Shown piece after piece: positions 44,747 to 52,270 of a stretch of 64,000 nt of DNA (position 1 is its first letter; each line of letters opens with the position of its first letter). Position numbers and translations under genes: made by a program. The stretch comes from DASUVM01 sp963704675 (GTDB taxonomy: Bacteria > Patescibacteriota > Saccharimonadia > Saccharimonadales > Saccharimonadaceae). The stretch is from positions 434,001-498,000 of the forward strand of contig OY969928.1 of assembly GCA_963704675.1 (NCBI GenBank), written 5' to 3'. The notes beneath the pieces were generated by a model, which saw only the letters and a program-made list of their open reading frames with translations, was not told the origin of the DNA and did not search any database.

Positions 44747-45100
44747 CTAATTTCGATAATCAACTTGTGCAGGTGTTGTCATGGCTTGCGCAACACTACT
44801 CTGCTCTGCTCGCTGCATAGCTTGTAAGCGTGCTTTTTCTACTAACAAATCATCTCGCTCACTGCTTAACTTTTCTTTTTGCTTAGAGAGCTCATTAATC
44901 GCATAGCCGTATGTGCTTGTTTTGGTAATCTGAGTAAGATATATCAAGCCAAGAATACTAAGTAATAATATCACCATGACTGTATTCGTTACAGGCCCAA
45001 GGCCATGTTGTACCCGAAACGCAACCGTGTTCTGATTTCGGCGCCAGCCGCGATCGTCGCGTCGGGGTAAGGATGATGCAGCAGCGTAATACTGAGTCAT
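44747..45100 (-). CDS. ftsL: FtsL-like division protein
   Basis: The 117-residue protein has a basic cytoplasmic N-terminus, one membrane helix (~40-60, 'TVMVILLLSILGLIYL') and a coiled coil after it ('AINELSKQKEKLSSERDDLLVEKARLQAM'). Size, topology and position between rsmH and ftsI fit FtsL, which is poorly conserved in sequence. AAAGAAA precedes ATG 45100. Confidence 0.8.
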   Translation of the reverse strand: MTQYYAAASSLPRRDDRGWRRNQNTVAFRVQHGLGPVTNTVMVILLLSILGLIYLTQITKTSTYGYAINELSKQKEKLSSERDDLLVEKARLQAMQRAEQSSVAQAMTTPAQVDYRN

Positions 45101-45134
45101 GTTTCTTTTCTTTCGTGTTTATTTTTATCTTGGC

Positions 45135-45164
45135 GGAGTGTCACCGGTTTTTAAGTGACACTCC
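45135..45164. terminator. Perfect 10-bp hairpin between rsmH and ftsL
   Basis: GGAGTGTCAC and GTGACACTCC flank a 10-nt loop. The T-run (CGTTTTTT) follows on the plus strand, opposite to all nearby genes. On the gene strand the hairpin comes after a poly-A stretch. It would stop antisense transcripts, or act as an mRNA hairpin between rsmH and ftsL. Confidence 0.55.
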
Positions 45165-45180
45165 CGTTTTTTAAAATAGA

Positions 45181-45240
45181 TTAGAGGACGTGAACGTCAA
45201 CTACTTCTACTTTTGACTTGTCGACAACCGTAATTGGCAT
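45181..45240 (-). CDS. 19-aa ORF inside the dcw cluster (candidate leader peptide)
   Basis: The frame 'MPITVVDKSKVEVVDVHVL' begins at ATG 45240, with GAAAGGA 8-14 nt upstream, and ends at TAA 45181. It begins 14 nt after the rsmH stop and is followed after 16 nt by a 10-bp hairpin. The arrangement of peptide plus hairpin resembles an attenuator. Coding is unproven; I know no homologue. Confidence 0.4.
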   Translation of the reverse strand: MPITVVDKSKVEVVDVHVL

Positions 45241-45254
45241 GAGGCAAGTCCTTT

Positions 45255-46151
45255 CTATATTTTTATTTTCACGGCGGCTCGAAGCTTGGCGCTTCTTGCA
45301 CGCGGGTTGGTGGTGTCGTTTAGATCTCCGCGAATTGGGTGTTTGGTAAGTAAGCGCAGACGTGCTTCATAACCAGCTTCTGCCTCTTCTTTAAAGAACC
45401 GCTTAATAATACGATCTTCAAGACTATGAAAGCTAATAATAGCCACACGGCCACCTGGCGTTAAGAGATCAGGCAGTAACTCTGTAAGTTGTCTGATTTG
45501 CTCAAGCTCGCCATTAACCGCAATGCGGAGTGATTGAAATGTTCGCACAGTGGCATCAAGCGGGTTTTTCTTGATGACCCGTGAGATTACATCGCGAAGT
45601 TCTGCGGTTGTCGTAAGCGGCCTATGCTCAATAATTGCCTGGGCTATTCGCTTTGCTTTAGGCTCTTCGCCAAATTTGCGAATAATATCGATAAGTTCTT
45701 CGACCAATGCTGTATTTAAGAGTATTGCGGCCGTTTTGTCTTGTCGACGATCCATGCGCATATCGAGCGGGCCATTCATACGAATTGAAAAGCCGCGACC
45801 TGCGATGTCAAATTGTGGTGACGATACACCAAGGTCTGCGAGAATCATGTCAAACTGCTTGCCCTCGGCATGCAACTGCTTTGCTGCCGATACAAAATCG
45901 GTATGCAAAAACCGCGCTCCAGCATTCGCAAGAGGCCCTAGGGCTTTAATTGCCATATCATCTCTATCGACCAGCGTCGCAAGCGACGCCTTGCCAACCC
46001 GATCAATCACCGTACTCGCGTGTCCGCCATAGCCAGCAGTCAAATCAAGGTATGTTTCACCCTTTTTTGGTGCGAGCAATTGGAGAGTATCGCCAAGTAA
46101 AACTGGTTCATGATGAAGTTGGAGTTGTTGTGGTGGTTTTTCGGTATTCAT
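45255..46151 (-). CDS. rsmH: 16S rRNA m4C1402 methyltransferase RsmH (MraW)
   Basis: The 298-residue protein has the RsmH SAM site 'YLDLTAGYGGHASTVI', 'ILADLGVSSPQFD', 'GFSIRMNGPLDMRMD' and the C-terminal 'VAIISFHSLEDRIIKRFF'. It methylates C1402 of 16S rRNA. As usual it follows mraZ, though here a 333-nt gap lies between. TAGCAT lies 6 nt before ATG 46151, so it may have its own leaderless promoter. Confidence 0.96.
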   Translation of the reverse strand: MNTEKPPQQLQLHHEPVLLGDTLQLLAPKKGETYLDLTAGYGGHASTVIDRVGKASLATLVDRDDMAIKALGPLANAGARFLHTDFVSAAKQLHAEGKQFDMILADLGVSSPQFDIAGRGFSIRMNGPLDMRMDRRQDKTAAILLNTALVEELIDIIRKFGEEPKAKRIAQAIIEHRPLTTTAELRDVISRVIKKNPLDATVRTFQSLRIAVNGELEQIRQLTELLPDLLTPGGRVAIISFHSLEDRIIKRFFKEEAEAGYEARLRLLTKHPIRGDLNDTTNPRARSAKLRAAVKIKI

Positions 46152-46484
46152 CTTTAAATGCTACCATTTTTTTGTTCGAGGTCACCTATCCAGCAGCCAG
46201 TGTGTTTATTTTTGTGCAATCTTGCAATGTTTTTGTTTTTGTCAATGGAGTTGTTGTGGTGAGGGGACTTTGAAAAAGTTCCCGAGTAATCTCCATTATT
46301 TTTGAGAGACTTGTGTGAGGTGGAGTTTTTTGGGAGGTGTAAGTTTTCTGGGCTTAAACCCAGAATTCTTCTAAGTGTGCTAGAGCTTTTTTGGTGGTTT
46401 AGCCCTCAAGCCACCCACTGGTTGCCGGGTAGTTGACCTCGGATTGGTCTGGTCGATTCTAATTTGTTAATGTGCCCGTAAAAG
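46152..46484 (-). other. 333-bp gap between mraZ and rsmH with hairpins
   Basis: No convincing ORF. On the reverse strand there are hairpins TTCTGGG/CCCAGAA (46346-46365), GGGAACTTT/AAAGTCCCC (46264-46283), and GGTGG/CCACC near 46395-46415. Two genes that are normally adjacent are separated here, so the gap may hold an RNA leader or internal promoter for rsmH. Confidence 0.45.
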
Positions 46485-46844
46485 TTACTTCGCCATGATG
46501 CGCCAATAGGCTCCCGCTCGAACTGCCACAACTTCTTTTGTGATGTGTGCGTAATCAAGCAAGTGTTGCTCTATCATAACGCGGCCCTGCTTATCATCCA
46601 GTGCAGCCAACGTCTTGCCTGTTCGGAACTGAACATTTAAATCAGCCACCCGCTCATCAAGAATACTTCCCTTCAGCGCCGGTTCAACTTGGTCTTGCCA
46701 CGTTGCTGCTGGGTACATATGCAGATAGTTGCCGAATCCTCTGGTCAATACGACACCGCTCGCAAATTCTGCTCGAAGTTCAGCAGGTATCGTTAACCGC
46801 CGCTTGTCGTCAAGTTTGCGTTCAAAGTAGTCTGTGGTTGCCAT
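46485..46844 (-). CDS. mraZ: Transcriptional regulator MraZ
   Basis: The 119-residue protein has two SpoVT/AbrB-like MraZ repeats: 'DDKRRLTIPAELRAEF...GVVLTRGFGNYLHMYP' and 'DDKQGRVMIEQHLLDYAHI', with the DxxGR/DxKRR-type loop in each. Instead of the usual ~143 residues it is slightly short. MraZ forms rings that bind direct repeats upstream of its own gene and controls the dcw operon. The candidate boxes lie 72-117 nt upstream. Confidence 0.93.
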   Translation of the reverse strand: MATTDYFERKLDDKRRLTIPAELRAEFASGVVLTRGFGNYLHMYPAATWQDQVEPALKGSILDERVADLNVQFRTGKTLAALDDKQGRVMIEQHLLDYAHITKEVVAVRAGAYWRIMAK

Positions 46845-46915
46845 TAATCCGCTTTGTTATGGTTTGTAATTTACGTGGTGGTTTTTGTTTCATACCGTGG
46901 ATGCTCTTTTGATCA

Positions 46916-46961
46916 CCCACTGCTACCCACTGACCACATAGTACTCCCCACAATTACCCAC
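46916..46961 (-). promoter_or_regulatory. MraZ-box array: phased GTGGG repeats
   Basis: On the reverse strand GTGGG occurs at 46957-46961, 46947-46951, 46926-46930 and 46916-46920, with a partial GTGG near 46934-46937 in the middle. Spacing is about 10 nt, one DNA turn. MraZ in other bacteria binds short G-rich direct repeats spaced in this way upstream of mraZ, so autoregulation is likely. Confidence 0.75.
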
Positions 46962-47105
46962 TGGCAAGTACTTTTTCATATGTTGGTATACAAATGAGGG
47001 GTTTTCCACAATTCTGTGGGAAACACTGCATATAGCCGGGGTACCCTAAGCAGCTATAAAAACGACATCGAAAGATGTCGTTTTTATACTTAGAGCGTTT
47101 TAGAC

Positions 47106-47309
47106 CTAACGCGTAAAGAGCCAAGCAATTACTTGTTGGTCATAGGCGCTGGTTGATTGTACTACTAGCCAGCTTGTAAAGATAAACAGGTTTATCAATA
47201 CTGAAACAACCAAGAGAGACGATTTTACATCCTCGGTTAATGCGTGATCAATTAATGCTATCGTTTTTGTATTTTCTTGCACTTGAGTGTTTTTATTTTC
47301 TTTTTTCAT
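47106..47309 (-). CDS. Small single-helix membrane protein, 67 aa
   Basis: The protein has a polar N-terminus ('MKKENKNTQVQENTKTIALIDHALTEDV' in outline) and one membrane helix ('SLLVVSVLINLFIFTSWLVV', about residues 30-50). A short tail follows. I know no family. The start ATG 47309 lies 9 nt after the -10 of a consensus promoter whose -35 is part of a palindrome. The good promoter supports a real gene. Confidence 0.65.
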   Translation of the reverse strand: MKKENKNTQVQENTKTIALIDHALTEDVKSSLLVVSVLINLFIFTSWLVVQSTSAYDQQVIAWLFTR

Positions 47310-47318
47310 AATATACTC

Positions 47319-47347
47319 AATATAGCACACAGTTGACCGTATGTCAA
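47319..47347 (-). promoter_or_regulatory. Promoter of the 67-aa membrane protein
   Basis: On the reverse strand TTGACA (47342-47347), a 17-nt spacer, TATATT (47319-47324). Predicted start of transcription is next to ATG 47309. Confidence 0.75.
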
Positions 47348-47348
47348 C
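47332..47348. promoter_or_regulatory. Palindrome over the -35 box, candidate operator
   Basis: GTTGAC-CGTAT-GTCAAC is a perfect inverted repeat of two 6-nt arms that includes the -35 box of the promoter. Such placement is typical for a repressor site. The repressor is unknown. Confidence 0.5.
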
Positions 47349-47392
47349 TATAGTTAAGCAGCCAGCAGATGATGTGCCTTCTCGGACTGTGT

Positions 47393-47456
47393 GAAATCGG
47401 TTTAACTACCGATTTCAGCCCAATGCCTACCTTAAGCTCCACTAGAGCTTAAGGTA
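47393..47456 (+). repeat. Two-hairpin element, copy B
   Basis: GAAATCGG-TTTAACTA-CCGATTTC, an 18-nt gap, then TACCTTAAGCTC-CACTA-GAGCTTAAGGTA (12-bp stem). GCAGC upstream (47358) and GCTGC downstream (47461) could close both hairpins into a larger fold. The core matches copy A at 21414-21474 on the opposite strand. Confidence 0.65.
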
Positions 47457-47475
47457 AAAAAGCTGCCTCAAACAA

Positions 47476-48318
47476 TTATAAAACGCCCGTAATGCGAGCA
47501 ACGTAATCGTTAGCCTTAAGCCAACCCTTCAGTGTACCAACATCGAGATATTCACCGGTAACCGGCACTACTTTCATCTTGCCACCTTTAGCAAAATAAC
47601 GATTAAACGGGTCGATGTTAACGTACTTCTCTTTGCCGGGGACAATCGGTTCGTTAAAGAATGCAACGGTCTCATCAAGTAAATCACTTGAAAAAAGATA
47701 TTCAGCAAGATTAATCATATTACTTGGTGCTTCATTTGGGTCTGGTTTCTCAACCATATGATCGAGATAGCCATGCTCGTCAATGGCTAATACCCCATAG
47801 TTCGACAGTTCTTCGCGAGGCATCTCTTTCGTTAATGCCCCTGACTCTCCTTCTGGGACTTGTTCCAAGAATTCTGCGAGTGCACTTTTTTGGTCATCAC
47901 GATAAATAAGCGCATCTCCCATAAGCACTAAGGCGGGTTCACCTTCTGGAACTCGATCACGAGCAATAGCAACGGCCGTATTGGTACCATAGTGATTAAA
48001 GAGCGAATCATTCGACTGTTCAACAAACTCAAAATGCACACTTGGCGGTGTAATAAGTTCAATATACTTTTCTTTGCCGTGTTTTTTAAGATATGTTTCA
48101 AGAGCATCATATTGGCTATAAAAATCTTGGATCTGCGTTGAGCCTTCACTGACAACAAAAACTATATGTTCGATCCCTGCTTTGATACAATCTTCAACGA
48201 TGTAATCGACTAAGGGCCGATCCAGAATTGGAAGCATACACTTCTCAACTGCTTTTGTAATCGGCAAACGCCGAGTACCATAGCCTGCAGCAATGATAAT
48301 GGCATGGTTACATGTCAT
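47476..48318 (-). CDS. galU: UTP-glucose-1-phosphate uridylyltransferase
   Basis: The 280-residue protein matches GalU: 'IIAAGYGTRRLPITKAVEKCMLPI' in its G-x-G-T-R and P-x-T-K parts, 'VDYIVEDCIKAGIEHIVFV', 'ALVLMGDALI', 'VEKP' and 'EYLDVGTLKGWLKAN'. It makes UDP-glucose for glycans or glycolipids. ATG 48318 has AAAAGGAG eight nt upstream; residues of the longer frame before it do not match the family. It is next to a GH1 glycosidase on the same strand. Confidence 0.93.
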   Translation of the reverse strand: MTCNHAIIIAAGYGTRRLPITKAVEKCMLPILDRPLVDYIVEDCIKAGIEHIVFVVSEGSTQIQDFYSQYDALETYLKKHGKEKYIELITPPSVHFEFVEQSNDSLFNHYGTNTAVAIARDRVPEGEPALVLMGDALIYRDDQKSALAEFLEQVPEGESGALTKEMPREELSNYGVLAIDEHGYLDHMVEKPDPNEAPSNMINLAEYLFSSDLLDETVAFFNEPIVPGKEKYVNIDPFNRYFAKGGKMKVVPVTGEYLDVGTLKGWLKANDYVARITGVL

Positions 48319-48554
48319 GGGTAATCTCCTTTTTGCTAAATCAAGCTTATCATGTTTTCGTCTGATCGACCGGCTTTGGCACGGTTTTAAGGAAAATATA
48401 GCTTCATAATATGACACAAGGTTATAGCGAATAAAAGTTCGTTAGCAGTAATTGGGTCACCTTTTGGGGCACTTTACCAAGCTCATCATCATGCAGTTAA
48501 CCAGTTGAACTGCCGGTACCACCACTAATGACGACAATGAGAAACCTTTCAACG

Positions 48555-49820
48555 TTACAAACCCCTTATTTTTGCGAGTACAGCCGCGAACCAAAGCGCA
48601 CTTTTACGCGGGGTACGTTTCATGGTTTTATAATTGATTGCATAAAGACCAAATCTTGGCCATTTACCGAGTGCCCACTCGAAATTATCGATTAACGACC
48701 AGTATAAATAACCAATTAATTGCACGTTATTCTGCCGAGCATAAATCAGCGATTTTAAAGTTAATTGAAGCCACCATTTACGCTGACGATCATCAGCATC
48801 TGCCAAGCCATTCTCAGTTATCATAATTGGCCTTTTATATTTTTTCTGCAACCAGACAAGTACCTCGCTGATACGCTCTGGCTCCATACTCCAGCCTATA
48901 TCACTTTGACGGGTATTTGGTTGATCGGTGTGAAGCCCTATGTAACGATCAGCAAAATAATAATTCACCGCAATAAAGTCGAGGCAATGCTGTACTTGAT
49001 ACAACACAAGAGTATCCCTTAAAAAACACTGGAGCCATGCACCGAATTTACTAATGAACCGGCTATCGCCAGCATAGGCGGCGGCGTAGGTTTTTGCAAA
49101 ACTAATTTGATACGGACGTTTATGTTTACGCAACTTTTTATATACCATTTTATGAGCTATTAACAGATTACGGTATACTTCGAGGCTCTGCATAAAGGTT
49201 TGCTTTTGTGGTGGCCAACTCGCTATTCGATAGCCGTTATATACAAACGTATCTGGTTCATTGATGGTGATGATATAGCGGATATCCTTACCAAGCTCGC
49301 GCATAACTTTATCGGCAAAGTGAACGAAAAACTTAATATTATTGTAATTCGCAAAGCCGCCCTTCTTCTCAAACCACACCGGATGCGTAAAATGCCAGAG
49401 TGTCACCACAGGTTCGATGCCGCGAGCTTTTAATGCTGCGATGTAATTTTTGTAATAGCGTATTGCAGTGACATCCCAATCTTTGCTGCTATGCGGTTGA
49501 AGGCGCGACCATTCAATACTAAAGCGAAAAGCATTCATATTAAGTTTACTAAGTAGCTCAAAATCATGCTTATAAAGATGGTAATGGTCACCCGCTTGGC
49601 CTGAGATATAATTCTTCGGATTAAGTGCTTCATTTTTAAAACGCTCCCAGCGAGGCAACCAATCATCTTGATATTCAGCTTTTTTACTTAATGCTAAAGC
49701 ATTTGTATCCTCCCATTCGCTCCATTGGTTGCGATTACCGCCCTCAACCTGATGGGCGCTCGTACTCGCACCCCATAAAAAATCTTTTGGGAATAGTTTA
49801 TGCATCAGAGATGAGCTCAT
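48555..49820 (-). CDS. Glycoside hydrolase family 1 (beta-glucosidase-like)
   Basis: The 421-residue protein starts with 'FPKDFLWGASTSAHQVEGG', the GH1 N-terminal signature. It has the acid/base Glu in 'ITINEPDTF' and the nucleophile Glu in 'PIMITENGLAD', then 'YLYWSLIDNFEW'. It should cleave beta-linked glucosides or galactosides in the cytoplasm; there is no signal peptide. No PTS genes are near, so a non-phosphorylated substrate is likelier. TACAAT lies 6 nt before ATG 49820, a leaderless arrangement. Confidence 0.93.
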   Translation of the reverse strand: MSSSLMHKLFPKDFLWGASTSAHQVEGGNRNQWSEWEDTNALALSKKAEYQDDWLPRWERFKNEALNPKNYISGQAGDHYHLYKHDFELLSKLNMNAFRFSIEWSRLQPHSSKDWDVTAIRYYKNYIAALKARGIEPVVTLWHFTHPVWFEKKGGFANYNNIKFFVHFADKVMRELGKDIRYIITINEPDTFVYNGYRIASWPPQKQTFMQSLEVYRNLLIAHKMVYKKLRKHKRPYQISFAKTYAAAYAGDSRFISKFGAWLQCFLRDTLVLYQVQHCLDFIAVNYYFADRYIGLHTDQPNTRQSDIGWSMEPERISEVLVWLQKKYKRPIMITENGLADADDRQRKWWLQLTLKSLIYARQNNVQLIGYLYWSLIDNFEWALGKWPRFGLYAINYKTMKRTPRKSALWFAAVLAKIRGL

Positions 49821-49876
49821 TGTTGTATTGTACACGATTCATACATACAAATTACTGCTATAATACTGCTAAAGCT

Positions 49877-50767
49877 ATGGTGTTAATTGTTTTTCGCGTC
49901 TTGTGGCGTATCTTTATCTTCTTACTTGGCGCCTATACTGTTTATTTTGCAGTTTTTAGTGCATTGCCCTATTTTGAAGCTAAAGTTCCCCTCGCGCTGG
50001 CAATCTTGCTAATTTATTGTTTATTGGCATACATTGCCATTCCGGCATTACTGCGTTTATTTCGAGTTGTCATTAAACCAAATCATATTCCTATGTATGT
50101 GACGACGCCCGATGGCTGGCCAGCCGATCCGGTGAATATTGCCGTGGTTGCAAATAGTGAAAAGCATTTTATTGACGCTATGACGAAAGCCGGGTGGTAC
50201 ATTGCCGACCCCCCCACTCTCAAGAATTTACTGCGTGAAGCTATTTCCATCGTCTTTCACACCCCCTACCCTCATGCACCATTTTCAAAGTTATATCTGT
50301 TCGGCCGGCCGTTCGATATTGGTTTTCAGATGCCTCGGCACGAGAATAAAAGCGCCCATTCTCGTCATCATGTCCGATTTTGGCGGCTCAGCTTACCTGA
50401 AAATGATAAACACCACCATCACTACCAGTTTTGGCACAAACATTTCAAACACTTGCTTGGTACCGATAAAGAAATTTGGATTGGCGCTGCTATTGATGAC
50501 ACTGGTCCGCTCGCAGTACGCTGGCGTAACGGCCAAATCACGCATCGTAATGACCCTTTCACTGATAACGAGCGCGATTTTATTATTGAAACCCTCGAGA
50601 GTGCACGAGAAACCAAACAATTAAGCGACATTCAAGCTGGTGAGCCATTCAAATTCCGCGGTCAAGTACTGCGAAATAAATTCATTTGTGATGGTAGTAT
50701 CCGTGTTGTTGAGCTTAAAAACCCAATCCTTATGAGCTTAACGGCCAAGAAAACTAAGAAAGTGTAG
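49877..50767 (+). CDS. LssY C-terminal domain membrane protein
   Basis: The 296-residue protein has two membrane helices (~5-30 and ~35-60). The LssY_C-type domain follows: 'WPADPVNIAVVANSEKHFIDAMTKAGWYIADPPT', 'YLFGRPFDIGFQ', 'RHHVRFWRL' and 'KEIWIGAAIDDTG', quoted as separate strands. LssY_C proteins are often linked to lipid phosphatases or DedA/PAP2 domains, absent here; the role is unclear. ATG 49877 fits TATAAT just upstream. The stop overlaps the end of the convergent phosphatidyltransferase gene by 14 nt. Confidence 0.8.
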   Translation: MVLIVFRVLWRIFIFLLGAYTVYFAVFSALPYFEAKVPLALAILLIYCLLAYIAIPALLRLFRVVIKPNHIPMYVTTPDGWPADPVNIAVVANSEKHFIDAMTKAGWYIADPPTLKNLLREAISIVFHTPYPHAPFSKLYLFGRPFDIGFQMPRHENKSAHSRHHVRFWRLSLPENDKHHHHYQFWHKHFKHLLGTDKEIWIGAAIDDTGPLAVRWRNGQITHRNDPFTDNERDFIIETLESARETKQLSDIQAGEPFKFRGQVLRNKFICDGSIRVVELKNPILMSLTAKKTKKV

Positions 50768-51359
50768 TTTTTGGCAGACTTACCACTGTATAGAGCCGCC
50801 AGATTGAGTAGAGTTTTATACTTAAGACAGCTGCCGCAATAATAAAACTCAACCATGGTTGTTGAAATATAACAGTTACCAAAAGAAAAATAGATGAATT
50901 TGCAGCCTTACCAATTGTCGACCAATTAAGTATAAAGATTTGTTTATCTACCAAAAAGAAGTAATTAGGGCTCAAGAGCGGCCAAAATAAGAAACTCAGT
51001 GATAAAAAGCCGTCAATAAAAATAAACTCAACTAAATAAAGGCCAATTGTCCAAAGTAGTTCGGGGTGCCAAAACCCAAAAATAAGATAGATAAGGCCGA
51101 CGCAAAGCCGGTCAGCCATAATGTCGAATATAGCCCCGCTGCGCGTTTCGCGCTTTGTAAGGCGTGCCACCCAGCCATCGGCGATGTCCCCAACCCAGTA
51201 AGTTGCAATAGCGGCGATAAGCCACGATAAACTTCCCGAAGTAGCCGCCAGCAAAGCAAACACTACCGCCAAAATTGTACGAATAAGTGTAATGGCTGAC
51301 GGCAACGTTGCCAGCGTATCGCTCACTGGCAATTGCCACCCATGATGCTGTGATTTCAT
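50754..51359 (-). CDS. CDP-alcohol phosphatidyltransferase
   Basis: The 201-residue membrane protein has the CDP-OH-P signature D-x2-D-G-x2-A-R-x8-G-x3-D-x3-D as 'DIADGWVARLTKRETRSGAIFDIMADR', within helix 2-3; four or five more helices follow. It joins a CDP-activated lipid to an alcohol such as glycerol phosphate or inositol. Which alcohol cannot be told from sequence by eye. It is the only clear phospholipid gene in the window. Confidence 0.88.
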   Translation of the reverse strand: MKSQHHGWQLPVSDTLATLPSAITLIRTILAVVFALLAATSGSLSWLIAAIATYWVGDIADGWVARLTKRETRSGAIFDIMADRLCVGLIYLIFGFWHPELLWTIGLYLVEFIFIDGFLSLSFLFWPLLSPNYFFLVDKQIFILNWSTIGKAANSSIFLLVTVIFQQPWLSFIIAAAVLSIKLYSIWRLYTVVSLPKTTLS

Positions 51360-51403
51360 ATTAATTTTATTTTATAGTGTTAGCCTGGAAAAGTATATCG
51401 TTG

Positions 51404-51521
51404 AGATATTTATTTTGCATATGTGTTTTCGAATCATCGCTCTTTTAAGAGCGTAACACAGCGAACATCAATTTTCGTGAGCGGAGTGAGGTTCGAAAAT
51501 ATATGTGTAAAATAAATATCT
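51404..51521 (+). ncRNA. 118-nt hairpin RNA or radC leader
   Basis: The arms 51404-51433 and 51492-51521 pair over all 30 positions: 26 Watson-Crick and four G-U pairs. The four become C/A mismatches on the other strand, so only plus-strand RNA folds fully. Inside are CGCTC-TTTTAA-GAGCG and CGAA/TTCG helices. It ends 58 nt before radC. Either a separate RNA, a structured leader, or a small inverted-repeat element. Confidence 0.6.
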
Positions 51522-51579
51522 TCTTTATTCAAATTAATACAATATAATCTTGCAGTAATTTCTGCTACACTGTACAGCA

Positions 51580-52245
51580 ATGGTTCGGAGAAAACTATCT
51601 CAGTTACCGGAATTTGACCGGCCACGTGAAAAATTGTCTAGGAAAGGCGCTGCTAGCCTTTCCGATTTTGAGTTACTTGAGGTCATTATTGGCAGCGGCG
51701 GCCGCACCGGCGATGTCAGCTATCTGGCCAAACAAGTACAGAAACTCTTATCACGCGGTGTTGGCTCACTCAACCTCGAAACGCTCACCGCATTAAAAGG
51801 AATTAACATTGCGACCGCAACAAAACTACTTGCCTCACTCGAGCTTGCCCGCCGGCATTTAGTGCGCGATGCCGAACCACTTAAAAATATGCAAGATGTC
51901 CTCGCGCGGCTGAGTGATATTCGAAATAAACAACAAGAATATTGTGTATGCCTTTCGCTTGATGGTGGTAATCGTCTGATTGCTCAGCGCACAATTACTA
52001 TTGGTACCCTCGACAGTGTACTGGCACATCCACGAGAAGTCTTCTCTGATCCAATTGTCGATCGTGCCGCATCGATTATCGTCGCTCATAATCATCCGTC
52101 AGGTACCGTGAAACCAAGCCAAAAGGATATTAGTTTAACGCAGCAGCTAGCTGCTGCCGGCCAATTACTAGGTATACCATTAAAAGATCATATAATTATG
52201 ACAAAATTGGATCATTTTAGCTTTCGCCAGCACCATTTATTGTGA
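51580..52245 (+). CDS. radC: RadC-family JAB/MPN protein
   Basis: The 221-residue protein has a helix-hairpin-helix N-terminal part ('LSDFELLEVIIGSGGRTGDV', 'LTALKGINIATATKLLASLEL') and the JAMM metal motif 'AHNHPSGTVKPSQKD' of RadC. The biochemical role of RadC is unsettled despite the name; many are linked to mobile DNA or competence. TACACT lies 8 nt before ATG 51580. TGA ends the gene, showing the standard code. Confidence 0.93.
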   Translation: MVRRKLSQLPEFDRPREKLSRKGAASLSDFELLEVIIGSGGRTGDVSYLAKQVQKLLSRGVGSLNLETLTALKGINIATATKLLASLELARRHLVRDAEPLKNMQDVLARLSDIRNKQQEYCVCLSLDGGNRLIAQRTITIGTLDSVLAHPREVFSDPIVDRAASIIVAHNHPSGTVKPSQKDISLTQQLAAAGQLLGIPLKDHIIMTKLDHFSFRQHHLL

Positions 52246-52270
52246 TAGTATAATTCGGTAGTTAAAAAAT

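Noticed and set aside
48490..48540. Reverse-strand 'GGTGSSTG' like the start of CofD/YvcK proteins, downstream of the GH1 gene
   Set aside because: The frame meets a stop right after the motif and the following codons do not resemble the family; too short to call a pseudogene.
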